In this document: in pieces, positions 36,975 through 47,874 of the stretch
Layout: every line of letters begins with the position of its first letter
Numbering within the stretch: the first letter of the stretch is position 1
NCBI GenBank assembly: GCA_014607495.2
Contig: CP053159.1
Coordinates: 11,787,501 to 11,851,500 of the forward strand
Direction: 5' to 3'
Length of the DNA stretch: 64,000 nucleotides
Source of the DNA: Carposina sasakii
Taxonomy: Eukaryota > Arthropoda > Insecta > Lepidoptera > Carposinidae
Notes under the pieces: generated by a model
Database searches by the model: none
Told to the model about the DNA's origin: nothing
What the model saw: the letters and a program-made list of their open reading frames with translations, nothing else
Program-made: the position numbers and the translations under genes

Positions 36975-38764
36975 CTTGCCGAGTCAACCATTCCGAGCAG
37001 GGCAACTTCGTCAATACTATCACCGTTGGGAGTATCTTGGGGCGCCGCCTCATATACTTCAAATGTTGACAGGTTATCGAATTCCGTTCAAACAAAAGCC
37101 GCCTCTGCTCAAACCCAATTTTCAACAGCAAACGCCACAGTCGACAGAAATGTTGCAAATAATAAAGAAGCTCATATCTCAGGGTGTACTAGAAAAAGCA
37201 CGGGTATCACCCAGCTTCACGTCAACAATATTCCTACGTCCAAAAACAGACGGCACCTCCAGGCCCATTTTCAACCTGAACAAACTCAACAGGTACATTC
37301 ACGCGGTACCTTTCGGCTCATAATGTCCAACGTGTGCCAGACTTCATACAAAGCAAAGACTGGATGGCAAAAATAGACTTAAGCCAGGCCTATTTCCACT
37401 TACCAGTGGCAAAGAGTCACAGACGTTATCTACGCCTAATTTACGCAAACAACTTATGGCAAATGACATGTCTGCCCTTCGGGCTAAGTTCAGCGCCAAA
37501 AACGTTTGCGAGCCTAAACGAATTGGTCGTATCAGTATCTAAGGGATCGCGGTGTACGTGTCTTAGTATATATCTAGACGACTTCTGCTTGGTCAATCAA
37601 GACCAGCCATATTGAGCCAACACATTGCTCTAACAGTAATCTCATGACTTAGCCTTGGCTGGAAATAAACATGGAGAAGTCGATACTGGCACCGCAAAAA
37701 CGGTTGGAATTTTTAGGTTTAATCTGGGACCCCTGGAAAAACCTAAAATACTTACCAAGGAGATTGACAAAGAAAATGGAAACACTTTCACAAACCTCTT
37801 ATGCAAGAAAAGAGCTACATTGCTAGATTTGCAGAAGGTAACAGGCACAATGAACTTCGCCAGCTTTGTGGTAAAGAGAGGACGCCTTCATTATCGAGCC
37901 CTCAAGCACAGTCCAACCTGATGTTGAAATCTCCACAGATAAAAACACTAGCGTTACCAGAACAGGCAGTCCAGGAACTGAACTGGTGGTTGGTCAACTG
38001 TCGAGTTCGCGGTCAATTACATATACCTCCTCCACCACAACATTATCTCACCACAGATGCGAGCGACCTAGGTTGGGGAGCTATGCTCGACGATCAGCCT
38101 CTCCAAGGAACATGGACAAGCTCACAACGACAACTGCATTGCAACCAGAAGGAAATGCTGGCAATTCGAAATGTCCTGGACATTGGGGAGTAACGCTCAA
38201 ATCGAAAGGTCTGGTTATTCAATGCGACAACAAGTCGGTAATAGCATATCTCCGCAATCAAGGGGGTACCAAGTCGAACGCATTGATGGAACTCACGAAC
38301 AGTGTATATTACCTCTTGGATCAATACGACATCCACATATCAGTTCATTCACGTACCAGGCAATTACAACTGCCATGCCGACCGGCTATCCCGAAGGAGA
38401 CTTCCCCCGGAATGGCATTTACTGCCAATCAGTAACACGGACCATTTTCAGGAAATGGGGTATGCCCACGGTCGACCTCTTTGCGTCACACCAAGCGCAC
38501 GTGATACCGACATATTGCACCCTGAACCGAAAAGATCAACGGGCGTCGTTTCACGATGCCATGAGCTTCACATGGAATTTCAACCTGGCATGGGTATTTC
38601 TCTCCCCCATACCTGATCCCGAGAGTCCTTGCGAAACTGAACAGAGCATGCGGTACATACATACTGATAGTACCGCGGTGGGAGGGGGCATTCTGGAGAC
38701 CAGACCTGAAGAGTCGAGCTCTGGACGCTCCATTCACAATCAGGAACCTTCATCAAGGTCTTAG
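36940..38764 (+). pseudogene. DIRS reverse transcriptase and RNase H, frameshifted
   Basis: The N-terminal RT part runs to 37323 (EKARVSPSFTSTIFLRPKTD, RPIFNLNKLNRYI). The frame then shifts to 37334-37615, with the palm motif KIDLSQAYFHLPVA, LPFGLSSAPKTF and catalytic YLDD at 37571-37582. Stops near 37613-37630 break it. RNase H follows (TTDASDLGWGAML, NQKEMLAIRNVL; CDNKSVIAYLRNQGG after another shift), then VDLFASHQAHVIPTYC, a block usual behind RNase H in DIRS pol. At least four frame changes make it non-functional. It is related to Ty3/gypsy RT but belongs to the DIRS lineage by context. Confidence 0.82.
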
Positions 38765-38859
38765 TAGACGTAACGACAGGGCTACCCCCGCCGAAAGTCT
38801 CGGAAATGACACTGGAGGCCTGGAAATGTGGGGGTGGAGCCAGCAACTAAATGATTGGT

Positions 38860-39809
38860 CAGATGAACAGAAAAAGCTATTGTCATCAAGCTGGCGCAAA
38901 TCTCTACCTTAAAGACCTATAGACCAGCATGGAAAAGATGGTCGACATGGACAAAAGAGAAAGGTTTAGACAACCTTTATGCCCCACGGGCTCCGACCTC
39001 GCTCGGTTTTTGGCAGATCTGCATCAAAGGAAGGTCTCTCTTTAAGTACAATTTTAGTGCATAAGTCTGTTGTGGCCACATTCTCTAACCCGGACAAACA
39101 GGAGAAACTAAGTTTCGCATAGCTTAGTAAAACAGGTCCTGAAAGCTATATCGTTAGCAACCCAAAACCTGAAAAAGCCACCTATTTGGGACACTGATAT
39201 ATTACGACGTTACTTAACTACTAAGGATTTTAATACACCCTAGTCTGTATGAAGCATCGAAGTGCAACCGCTGCTATACTCCTTCTCTGTTCAGGACGAA
39301 GGGTACATGATTTAACGCTCCTTAAGATCTCCTCTCATCATTATACTGCTGGTAATGATTACGTTGTATTTAGACCGGTCTTTGGGTCGAAAACAGACTC
39401 GGATAGTCATCAGCAATCATTATGGAAATTAATCATGAATACCCAAGACAAACACCTTTGCCCCGTACATTGGGTGACACACCTTATTAATTTATCGAAG
39501 GAAAAGAGATCACTCACATTAGATGATTTGTTTATAACACTGACTGAAAATCCACGACCTGCATCTCGCACAATAATAGCAGGATGGGTGAGAAAATTCC
39601 TCCAAGCAAGCAGGCATACAGGCGACTGCTGGCAGCGTCAGATCCGCTGTGCATCTAAAAGCTGGATCGAAAATGCCCCTCTAGATGAGATACTCGCTCG
39701 TGGAAATTGGGAAATCATCCAACACATTCAGAAATATTATCATAAGAATATATCTAGTAATTATGATTCAGAATCATTATACAAATTGTTTGTACCAATT
39801 AGTGAATAG
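38860..39809 (+). pseudogene. DIRS tyrosine recombinase, N-terminal part decayed
   Basis: Integrates the circular DIRS DNA by a tyrosine-linked strand exchange. An arm-like N-terminal region is readable in pieces ([23 protein letters not shown]) with shifts and stops before 39249. Positions 39249-39809 are open for 186 residues: SGRRVHDLTLL holds the box I Arg, HLCPVHWV is a mid-domain block, and QRQIRCASKSW and ILARGNWEIIQHIQKYY resemble box II and the Tyr region. The His usual three residues before the box II Arg reads as Arg here, so activity is doubtful even without the upstream damage. Confidence 0.75.
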
Positions 39810-40053
39810 ATAGTGTACTTATGTTTAATTAAAATAATTATTACATAATAACATGTAGGTAAACATAATTTTTATTTGTTTTGTTGATCTGTCATTTGGG
39901 TTTAAATAAATATCTTAACTTCACCAGAATATCATTTCACTTGTAATCTGTAGCTCTGTCTAAATCCTAAGTTCTGTGAGCATACTACCTATCTTATAGA
40001 AAATATCACATTGGCGTTGTTGCTACGCGCCACCAGGCGATAATAAAACACGT

Positions 40054-40172
40054 CTCTCATATTTTATTAGGCTTCGAATAACGGTACAGTACTGTTTAAT
40101 AGCGACGTTTTACCTGGAATTAAAACGTTTATTAAACATACTTACCTTATTCGAAGCCTAATAATTTTTAAC
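40054..40172 (+). repeat. DIRS internal complementary region (circle-junction template)
   Basis: Positions 40054-40101 are the reverse complement of the left end (35194-35241) and 40102-40172 of the right end (about 40340-40406). Read on the minus strand it is right end joined to left end through a single TATT. That is the junction expected in the circular DNA form. Confidence 0.85.
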
Positions 40173-40190
40173 CCTGCCTGGGGCAAAGAG

Positions 40191-40361
40191 ACGCAATGAG
40201 GATAAAACAAGGCTTAAAACACAGCTGCCACTGGTGGCGCTAGCGTCGTAAGAAATGATTGGGAAGGGGAAGGAAGTTGGGGGATGTGGATGGACTGGAA
40301 GTGCGTAATAGCACCAAAAGGAAGTGAACGCTACTCTCATATTTTATTAGGCTTCGAATAA
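40191..40361 (-). repeat. Right inverted terminal repeat of the DIRS element
   Basis: Inverted copy of 35214-35391. It is followed by a right-end extension (40362-40406) that is absent from the left end but is copied in the ICR. Confidence 0.88.
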
Positions 40362-40523
40362 GGTAAGTATGTTTAATAAACGTTTTAATTTCAGGTAAAA
40401 CGTCGCTATTATCAATGTTGGAAACAGCGATACTAGTGACAGTGATGAATCTTTTCACATGCAAGTGTTAGAATCTGATTTTGACTATAGCGTAAAAAAC
40501 AAAGTTATTACGAAATATTGCAG

Positions 40524-41323
40524 TTTTTGACGTGAAACGTCTTTAAAATCGCGCCGACACATACGGGTACCAGGTTTAAAAACTGGACCGTAACGAAAAG
40601 GTCTATATCATCGTACCTTAATAATTAAAAAACTATTGGTCTTAGAAACAAAATGTGGTGTAAATATTTCACTTACTATATAGTCAGCTCGCTGTTATGA
40701 CATTGAGTTCGTGTCGGGGTCAAGCGGGGGGCGGGGGGGAGGGATACTGCGATAACTGTGCGAAACCGGCGCTCGCGCTTGTTTCTATTCAGTGTAACTC
40801 GTGACTCCGACTTTATAGCGTGGTGATTCTTTCGTGTGTTTGTCAAGTTTATTTGAACCGATTGATTTATACAAAAATAAGTGTAATTTGGACAGTATTT
40901 ATATCTATACTAATATTATAAAGGTGAAGAGTTTGTTTGTTTGTTTGTTTGAACGCGCTAATCTCAGGAACTACTGGTCTGATTTGAAAAATTCTTTCAG
41001 TGGTTAGATAGCCCATTTACCAAGGAAGGCTACAGTCTATACAACAACCTGCCCGGCTTCGCACGGGTACAACGCCCCCTCACGCGGACGAAGTCGTGGG
41101 CGGCTGCTATTTAAATAACAAGAAAGTGACAATAAATATATAAACATTTGCTATGTATTTTATGTTTCTATTACGTACCTGTTCTTTTTTTATTAAAATA
41201 CTTAAAACAGCGTCCATCTTGTTTTCATTTCAATCTTTTACTTTAAAAGCGATTCGCTAACATAGACGTTTCACGTTAAAACCAACGGCCGTGTGCCCCG
41301 ACACAGCCCCACCCGCTTTTTTT
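40524..41323 (+). repeat. 800-bp direct duplicate, copy 2, abutting the transposase relic
   Basis: Same unit as at 29908, with only scattered single-base indels. It begins in the tail of the DDE relic, so that frame's TGA (40528-40530) comes from the repeat. The two copies share orientation and lie 10.6 kb apart. Confidence 0.8.
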
Positions 41324-41717
41324 CCCCTGTTTATGATAATTACTGTTTCTACGGTGGTGATTATGATTTTGGTATATCTTTATCCTCTCTTAGATATAAT
41401 AGAATTATAAGTTTAATTTTATACATTCCTCTAATAATTTAACAATAAATTAATTATTATGTAAGTATACCTTTCACAAATTTATTGGGCTTTCGGCGAG
41501 TTTTAATTATAGCGTTGGTAACACCGGCCTTTGCCGCGACCTGAAGAAGCCCCAACCAATGGTTGTCATTTTGTTATTCGTTCGCTGCTTTATCGACTTT
41601 CCAAAAAATGGGAACCGTAATAAAGTTAATACTATAGTTTTATTCAAGAAAATTGCATTATTTAAATTCAATTTGTATTTATATAAGTGAGTTATAAGTG
41701 TTTAAATTGTGTTAACA

Positions 41718-44700
41718 ATGGCGGAACGTTCAATATCGGTATGTTGGCGGTGCTACTTCTGCTGTGTTTAGCTGTGCTACTATTTTAATTATTCTAGACA
41801 GAACAGAACTCGACTCGAATGATTATTTAGACCGGCTGCCTACTGTTTCGTTCTGCTGCCAGTACCTATTATTTTTTAGTCAATCACTTTAGTTTCTTTA
41901 CTTGTGAGTTTTATACGGTATTTCATTATCGTTTCCAGTCACGCCCAAGTATGGAACAAGTTATTGCAATTGTAGACTTTATGGCAAAACATGCCTCGCT
42001 AGGCCTTGGGCAGTTGAGAGGTCTTGAAGGGCGCGAGGAAAGCAAGAAACTGTGGCATAAGTTGAGCAAAATAGTCAACAGCTTACCGGGACCGACTAGA
42101 CCAATGAAATCTTGGATCAAGGTTAGAATAATAAGCATAAAACTAGTTAAATTTTAGTATACAAAAATAAGATTTTATATTTGTATACCTATTTTAGATA
42201 TTTTCATTTATTTTTGCAATACCACTAAAGGGCCGCTTAGTGACTCTGGGACACTTACTTAAAAGATGTCTAAATTAAATATTAAAATATACATAATGAT
42301 TACATTATATTTGTTAGTTGTTTAACATGTTTTTTTTCCAGTACTGGGCAGATAAAAAGTCCACTGTAAGAACTAAAGTGATTTCTGTTGGAGGGGACTC
42401 GAACAGCCTTTCTTCAAACATAGACAAGAGGATATGGGATCTGTTCTTATGTAACAACAGTAGCAGTACTGGGCCAAAGAAAAGTGAGTAAAGACATCTA
42501 ATTTATGTATTTACATATTTACACAAATTTCAAGACATATCATTGTATCTGACCACCACACTTTTTTTTCTTCTTTCAATCTAATTTGCAATCGGTCAAT
42601 TCGACCATTAGCAGATGTGTTGTGTGGTTTGAGTGTCAGTTAAGGTTTGTTCTCCCACTGGAGACTACCTCATATTCAAAAAATTCAGTTAGCGAGATCC
42701 CATATGTACTGGTGCTTAAGCCTCTGTAATGATGATATTGGAGGTTTAAGCCACCACCACACTTAAAATTAAAACTTATGTAAACTTAAAATTTGTTATG
42801 TATGTCCCTCTCCACTCTAAGAGGTTAAAATAATCCACTTTTAACTCCGCATATCCAGGATCTATTCTACATCCAGGAGATTTGAATATGTATTCTTTGT
42901 CACAAAATCACTTAGTATGGAATACTTTCATATAGAGGGGCTTGGGATAAGCGCCATTTATATATATGGGCTTATGCCATATAGCCTTTTTCCCCTAGAT
43001 ACATAGATCATTAACTATTTACAGAAACACGGAGCAAGGTAAAACAAGAAGAGCATTTCATAGAGGATGCGTTCTTAGAGGATGATGAGGTCTTGAATGA
43101 TCATTCAGATTTAGATCCAGTTCTGAAATTTGATGTGCCTATTGATATGGAGGAAAGGCAAATGGCAGTTATGGAGAAACTGGTTTGTATAATTTTTTGT
43201 TAGGGTTTGAATTCTAGATTAAATAATTAGGAAATATTAAGACCTATTCAATGAGTTTCCAAGGTACTATGATACCAACAACGTTCCTCGTTGCATTCTG
43301 GTCACCCTATGGTATGGTGTGGTCACACTATTTAAATACACTAGAATGGGTGGTTAGGTAAAATGTTAGATGTTGACGGCCGATTGTAGTAGGTAGTGAC
43401 CCTGCCTGCAAGGCCATAGGTCCTGGGTTCGAATCCCGGTAGGTGCAAACATTGATATGATGAATATTGATGGTTGTTTCTGAGTCATGGATGTTTCTAT
43501 ATGTAGCCCAGTATATAGTGTTCGGTGCTGTCGTTTAAAATGTCACTTAAAATATTAAATTTCACAATATTTTTATTAAGTACTAGTGGACGCCCGCGCC
43601 TTAGTCCGCGTGAATTGCAGAAAAAAACAAAATGTTGAAATTATCTAGGATAAAATATTTTCGTGGCAATCAACACAATGTCAAATATTTTATACCTGTT
43701 TTTCGCCTTGCGTATGGTTGAAACTTACCTTCTGTAGGTCATATTAGACGGCCGATTGGTGTAGTAGGTAGTGACCCTGCTCGCTGCACCATAGGTTCTG
43801 GGTCCGAATCCCGGTAGGTGGAAACATTATTGATATGATGAATATTGATGTTTGTTTCTGAGTCATTGGTATTTCTACAGGGTGTATTTTGGTCGTCAAC
43901 GTTCCCGAAAACTACGGAATCTCCTCATCATCACGATCATTTTTCTCCATGGAAGCATACCTGGGAAGTATCTGGTTTCCAAAATATTAGGGTCCAAAGT
44001 TGAGTAAATAGACTGCGTTTTTCTGCATAAATGCACATAGACGCGCGTAGCAGGATTTTTTCACGAAAAATAATTAATATCTGTCTATAAAAAAACTAAC
44101 ATAAACACTAGACACTATAAATTTCGCACGATCAAGGAATTTAAAATTAAAAAAAAAAAAAATTCCCAGCATTTTTTTTGGCATAAACTTACTTTATTTC
44201 ATGTATAGAATACGTACCCTTCGTTAAAGGTGGCCACAAAAAAACATCCTGTATACTTATCTACCGTTGCTTAGTACCCACGACACAAAACCTCAGGGAT
44301 CTTAATGTGTATTTATAAAAAAAAATCGATTGCTTAACCAATGGCGTATCGTCAGGTGTCGGTGATGGGTGCGCAGGCGGCGGCGCTGTCGGCGTCGGCT
44401 GGTGCGGCACAGAGACACGCGCTCGCGCTGGAGCGGCTGGCCGAGGCCTCGCAGATACAGGTCATCTCCCATTAATGCCTTGTTTACTTGAGGGCTCAGT
44501 GCGAGTTTTCACTTCGAACTTTATCGCGTAAACGTTAAATATTCAACCTGTACATGTAGTGCCGTAGCTCTCACTTTTATTACATCGCGTCATCACGCTA
44601 TAATGTGATTGGTTGGCTGGTTTGCGTTGGCTGGTTTGCGTTAACGCTAACGAGTTCGAATTGGAATGTGAAATTTAGCCCACAGTTGCAGGTGTAAGTG

Positions 44701-45591
44701 CAGCACCGGTATGATGAATTTGTTGAGAGCGAGATGTCTCACTTTTAAACGTCAAATCCACAGAGCTAAGTAATAACTAGATAAGGCAAATGTTACTACT
44801 TGGTGTGTAAAATGGTATTGCTAACTACTTCTATCAGCCCTAATTCCTTCAGTCCTGGCTCGAGAACGAGTGTATTCTAATTCTTAAGTCAATTCTTTAC
44901 ATGCAAAGTACATCCACTTATTTTATCTAGTAATTAATAGCTCTGTGCATGTAAAAGTGAGACTTTAAAAGTGAGACATGTCACTCACCGAATTCATCAT
45001 ACCGGTGCAGATGCTAATACGCATGGGCGGCTGGTGAAAGAGTTTCAGCCCCACCGGACGACTAGTTTTTTTTTTTTTTGCATTGCATGATGGTAGCCTG
45101 AAGGGATTTTCTATCTTTACAAAGCTGAAGACGCACTACCTTGTGATGGGTACCATTTGGTACTTTGGATCCTTGTTTTATATTTGAAAAGTTGTAAGAA
45201 ACTTCGATATCGCATTCTAGGATTTGTATTGGACTTTGGTTCTGTCTGTGTCCGATAGATGACTCCGCTACATCTGCATAAAATGTATGTATAATGAATG
45301 ATACATTTTTACATTACATCCCATAGTGAAAAGGCGACTTTATGTATCTCTGTTTTTAAAAAGTTTGTAATAACAATTTTATATAAGTGTTTTGCCTTCT
45401 CATGAAACTAAATTTGTAATTTTTATGCATATAAAATGTCTTAAACAATATTTACGTGTTTCCAGGCGCGAGCTATAGAACGACTTGCCAATTCGTTCGA
45501 AGGTATCGGCGCATCGACGCACGGCGTGCACGCAGCCATCGTAGAAATCGACGGAAGTCTCAAACGATTGTACAATGCCGCCCCAACCTAG
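41718..45591 (+). CDS. Zeste-like Myb/SANT DNA-binding protein, six exons, 244 aa
   Basis: Putative nuclear DNA-binding regulator. Exons are 41718-41738, 41939-42121, 42342-42483, 43025-43182, 44356-44460 and 45466-45591, totalling 735 nt. All introns are GT-AG and all phases agree. Residues about 12-80 (MEQVIAIVDFMAKHASLGLG, then WHKLSKIVNSL and MKSWIKYWADKKSTVRTKV) have the tryptophan spacing of the zeste-type Myb/SANT-like domain common in insect 'regulatory protein zeste' relatives. A basic KKKTRSKVK stretch could be a nuclear signal, followed by an acidic middle. The last 80 residues (MEERQMAVMEKL, then Ala-rich and AIERLANSFEGI) look helical and fit an oligomerisation region. The start lies in a 7-codon exon MAERSIS followed by a GTATGT donor. 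No disabling change is seen. Targets are unknown, and domestication from a transposon is possible. Confidence 0.85.
43375..43505 (+). repeat. tRNA-like SINE, family 2, in an intron of the zeste-like gene
   Basis: 'gacggccgattgtagtagg', B box GGGTTCGAATCCC, tail 'ctgagtcatggatgtttct'. Confidence 0.65.
43583..43665 (-). repeat. Hairpin-CTAGT repeat, terminal fragment
   Basis: 'actagtggacgcccgcgcct' onward, about 80 bp, in an intron of the zeste-like gene. Confidence 0.6.
43747..44300 (+). repeat. tRNA-like SINE, family 2, interrupted by a MITE
   Basis: Body 43747-43877 and tail 44252-44300 ('cttatctaccgttgcttag') are parted by the family A MITE. Confidence 0.7.
43878..44251 (-). mobile_element. 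Family A MITE inserted in a SINE, within an intron of the zeste-like gene
   Basis: Complete and flanked by TA. It splits the SINE 43747-44300 at 'tttctatactta', as shown by the unbroken copy at 49338. Confidence 0.82.
44703..45008. mobile_element. Palindromic MITE 'gcaccggtatgatgaattt', copy 2, in an intron of the zeste-like gene
   Basis: Same arms as 18149-18496; terminal match ends 'gaattcatcataccggtgc'. Confidence 0.75.
45050..45260 (-). repeat. Solo LTR-like fragment related to the TRIM repeats
   Basis: Minus-strand match to the TRIM LTR ('tgtaagaaacttcgatatcg' shared) inside the last intron of the zeste-like gene. Diverged, with a poly-T insertion. Confidence 0.5.
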
Positions 45592-45595
45592 CACA

Positions 45596-46000
45596 GGTTC
45601 CTGTGAGCGCCGCTAGATGGCGTCAAACATGGTTGCAATATGTACAGTTATAAAGGGTCCTGTAACCGTCGTTAGAGGTGTCAAACATGGTTGCAATATG
45701 TACAGTTATAAAGGTTCCTGTAACCGCCGTTAGATGGTGTTAAACATGGTTGCAATATGTACAGTTATAAAGGTTCCTGTAACCGCCGTTAGATGGCGTC
45801 AAACATGACTGCAATATGTATTAGTTATAAAGGGTCCTGTAACCGTCGTTAGAGGTGTCAAACATGGTTGCAATATGTACAGTTATAAAGGTTCCTGTAA
45901 CCACCGTTAGATGGTGTTAAACATGGTTGCAATATGTACAGTTAGGTTCCTGTAACCACCGTTAGAGGAGTCTAAACGTGAATGCAATGTGTATAGTTAG
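45596..46000 (+). repeat. Minisatellite of about seven 57-60 bp units in the 3' flank of the zeste-like gene
   Basis: Tandem units share 'gttcctgtaaccgccgttag', then 'atggtgtcaaacatgg' and 'ttgcaatatgtacagttata'. The first unit starts within a few bases of the stop at 45591, so the array probably lies in the 3' UTR. Units alternate between 'ggttcctgtaaccgcc' and 'gggtcctgtaaccgtc' types, which suggests a two-unit higher-order duplication. The last two units are shorter or more diverged. Confidence 0.85.
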
Positions 46001-46195
46001 ACATGGTAACTTACCATGTGGAATTTTATAGGTGAAATTAAAAGTGCGTGTGCTTTTTGCACACGTCTGCCCAACCCTTTAATAATGGCATGACTATACT
46101 ATAATAATGTATGTATGTATGTATACAGGTTAAATAGGTAATACATTTGTAAACATTGGTTATGTATTAGAACAGTTATAGGTACCTACCTTGAT

Positions 46196-46365
46196 TTTCG
46201 TGGTAGAAAAGCGACGGGGGTAAAGAAAAGGGAAGCGCTTCCGGCCCTACTGAGCCAATAGTTCTTGTTTGGCCCTTTTATATTCCAAATTTGTTCTGAG
46301 AAACTGATATCACGTTTGTATAGATGTTTGGTTCAATCTGTAACGCGTCCCTTGCTTGTACATTA
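46196..46365 (-). repeat. Diverged solo LTR-like fragment related to the TRIM repeats
   Basis: 'aaaagggaagcgcttccggc' and 'tatattccaaatttgttctg' mirror the TRIM LTR in inverted order. Confidence 0.5.
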
Positions 46366-46736
46366 ACGCAAATATGGGCGGAGATCTTGACTTCAAGTTA
46401 AATCTACCCATTGTGTCCAGAAAAAAATCTAGATCCTCTCCCTTTATATTTCCAAGGCGATGGATATAACCTAATATATTATGATGATGAAATTTTCTTA
46501 TACATAGATTAGATAAAAAAAACCGTCTTATTCCGGAACACAGATTAAATTAATCTCAGGTCATAATTTAATGTAATGAATAAACATAGCTTTAACTTTT
46601 TTACCGATATTTATTAGTGGCTTAGTCCTTGTTACATCAACTATCTGCCAGTGAAGGTCCTGTCAAAATCTGTCTAACCATTTCCGAGACTAGAAAGACA
46701 AAGGACAAAAATTGTGAAAAACTTTATTTATGTATA

Positions 46737-47081
46737 CAGTGTTTTTTCGTTGCCACCCTTAACGAACTACTTAATTCACCAAATAAAGTAAGTTTATGCC
46801 AAAAAAAATGCATTTTTGAAAAAAAATTACTCGATCGGGCGAAATTTAAAGTGTCCAGTGTTTATGCTAGTTTTTTCATAGACAGATATTAATTATTTCT
46901 TGTGAAAAAATCTTGCTACGAGCGACTATGTGCATTTATGCAGAAAAAGCAGTCTATTATTTTGGACCCTAATATCTTGGGAACCAGACACTTCCCAGGT
47001 ATGCTTCCATGGAGAAAAATTATCGTGATGATGAGGAGATTCCATAGTTTTCGGGAACGTTGACGACCAAAAATCACCCTG
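46737..47081 (+). mobile_element. Family A MITE
   Basis: From CAGTGTTTTTTCGTTGCC to CAAAAATCACCCTG with TA flanks; more diverged than the intronic pair. Confidence 0.8.
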
Positions 47082-47874
47082 TATGAGCCGTGTATAATGC
47101 ATTTAGTAAAATGAGTTTATTTTATTCATTCTTACGGACACTCCAATTTTATTTATCTGTATGGGACTACATATGTAGATTTCATGTAATAAATAAACCT
47201 AGTTTTAACTTTATTACAGTAACAATCCTAGATCTTTAGTTTTCTCTGTTGTTGCTTTTATTAAGCAAATATTTATTTTGAGTTTTTTTTTATATATGAC
47301 GAAAATGAATCGTTTTCTTGTAAAGGAATAGAATAGAATAGATTTTTATTTGAAAATTACACATACACGGACAGAAGTAACATAGAAAAGGACAATAGAA
47401 ATAGGGTAGAAATACAGATCAAAAGAAGTAGGTAGACAGGTAGAAGCAACATGAAACGAAGAACAGTAAGTAGAACTGTGTGCCCTATTTGGAGCCCGTC
47501 AGTCCCGTGTACGTGCAACCGCCAAACGGGTCCCTTTTCAGCTGGATGCTGCTAAGACAAGATAGGCGTGCCTACCTTACAAGCATAGAATGGTGGTTGA
47601 ATGATGATTGACAAATTTTTGTACATAATTTTATAAAAATTCTGCACCACTATGTACTGTCCAAAAAGATCCGATAACGGCCGCAAAGATTCGCCGCGGC
47701 AAATGTATGTATTTATGTACTGATCGTGGAGCTGTGCTGTTGTGTTTCAGAGAGTAGTACCTATTTAACATCGTACCTAAGGACAATTATGTTATGCAAT
47801 TATATAAAAGGGTGTAAATAAGCGAAAATATTAAAATCAGGCATTTGCTAACGACCTTTGTTTTTTTACTTTAG

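Larger units (their letters stand above)
35194..40410 (+). mobile_element. DIRS-type tyrosine-recombinase retrotransposon, structurally complete but coding-degenerate
   Basis: The order is left ITR, gag, reverse transcriptase/RNase H, tyrosine recombinase, internal complementary region (ICR), right ITR, as in DIRS elements. These replicate through a circle and integrate by a tyrosine recombinase without a target duplication. TATT occurs at 35194-35197 and 40407-40410; one copy belongs to the target, giving about 5213 bp. Frameshifts in gag, RT and the recombinase region show it can no longer encode its proteins. It lies in the last exon of a DDE transposase relic in the same orientation. Confidence 0.88.
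32638..40530 (+). pseudogene. Three-exon DDE transposase relic (IS630/Tc1-mariner-like), split by a DIRS element
   Basis: Exon 1 begins at ATG 32638 (MEYKIFKMNKSIKSGVRKML); its 3' end is unclear. Exon 2 is 33150-33275 (EDVAGVDEIVRTIENL). Exon 3 starts at 34168 and runs to 35197, then resumes at 40411 after the DIRS insert and ends at TGA 40530. Recognisable DDE pieces are YLDETYVH (first Asp), VIVMDNACYHS (second Asp) and LPPYHCGLNAIEL (Glu). DFDAIRNKI-like and TPGKKRPRKP stretches are typical of a family widespread in insects. The copy is dead: a frameshift near 34197, an in-frame TAA at 34822, and a frameshift in a T run near 35045. Intron 2 holds two tandem MITEs. It could be an old transposon copy or a decayed host gene derived from one. 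Confidence 0.75.

Noticed and set aside
40362..40393. Mini-intron GTAAGT...TTTCAG at the DIRS right end
   Set aside because: About 31 bases is too short for splicing and it is part of the element's end, also present in the ICR.
29908..41323. The 800-bp direct repeats as LTRs of one large element
   Set aside because: No TG...CA ends, primer-binding site or polypurine tract; the interval holds unrelated elements with their own ends.
41926..42138. Minus-strand ORF over exon 2 of the zeste-like gene
   Set aside because: Shadow of a real exon with matched splice sites on the plus strand.
45456..45653. Plus-strand ORF overlapping the last zeste-like exon
   Set aside because: Different frame from the phase-consistent exon 45466-45591.
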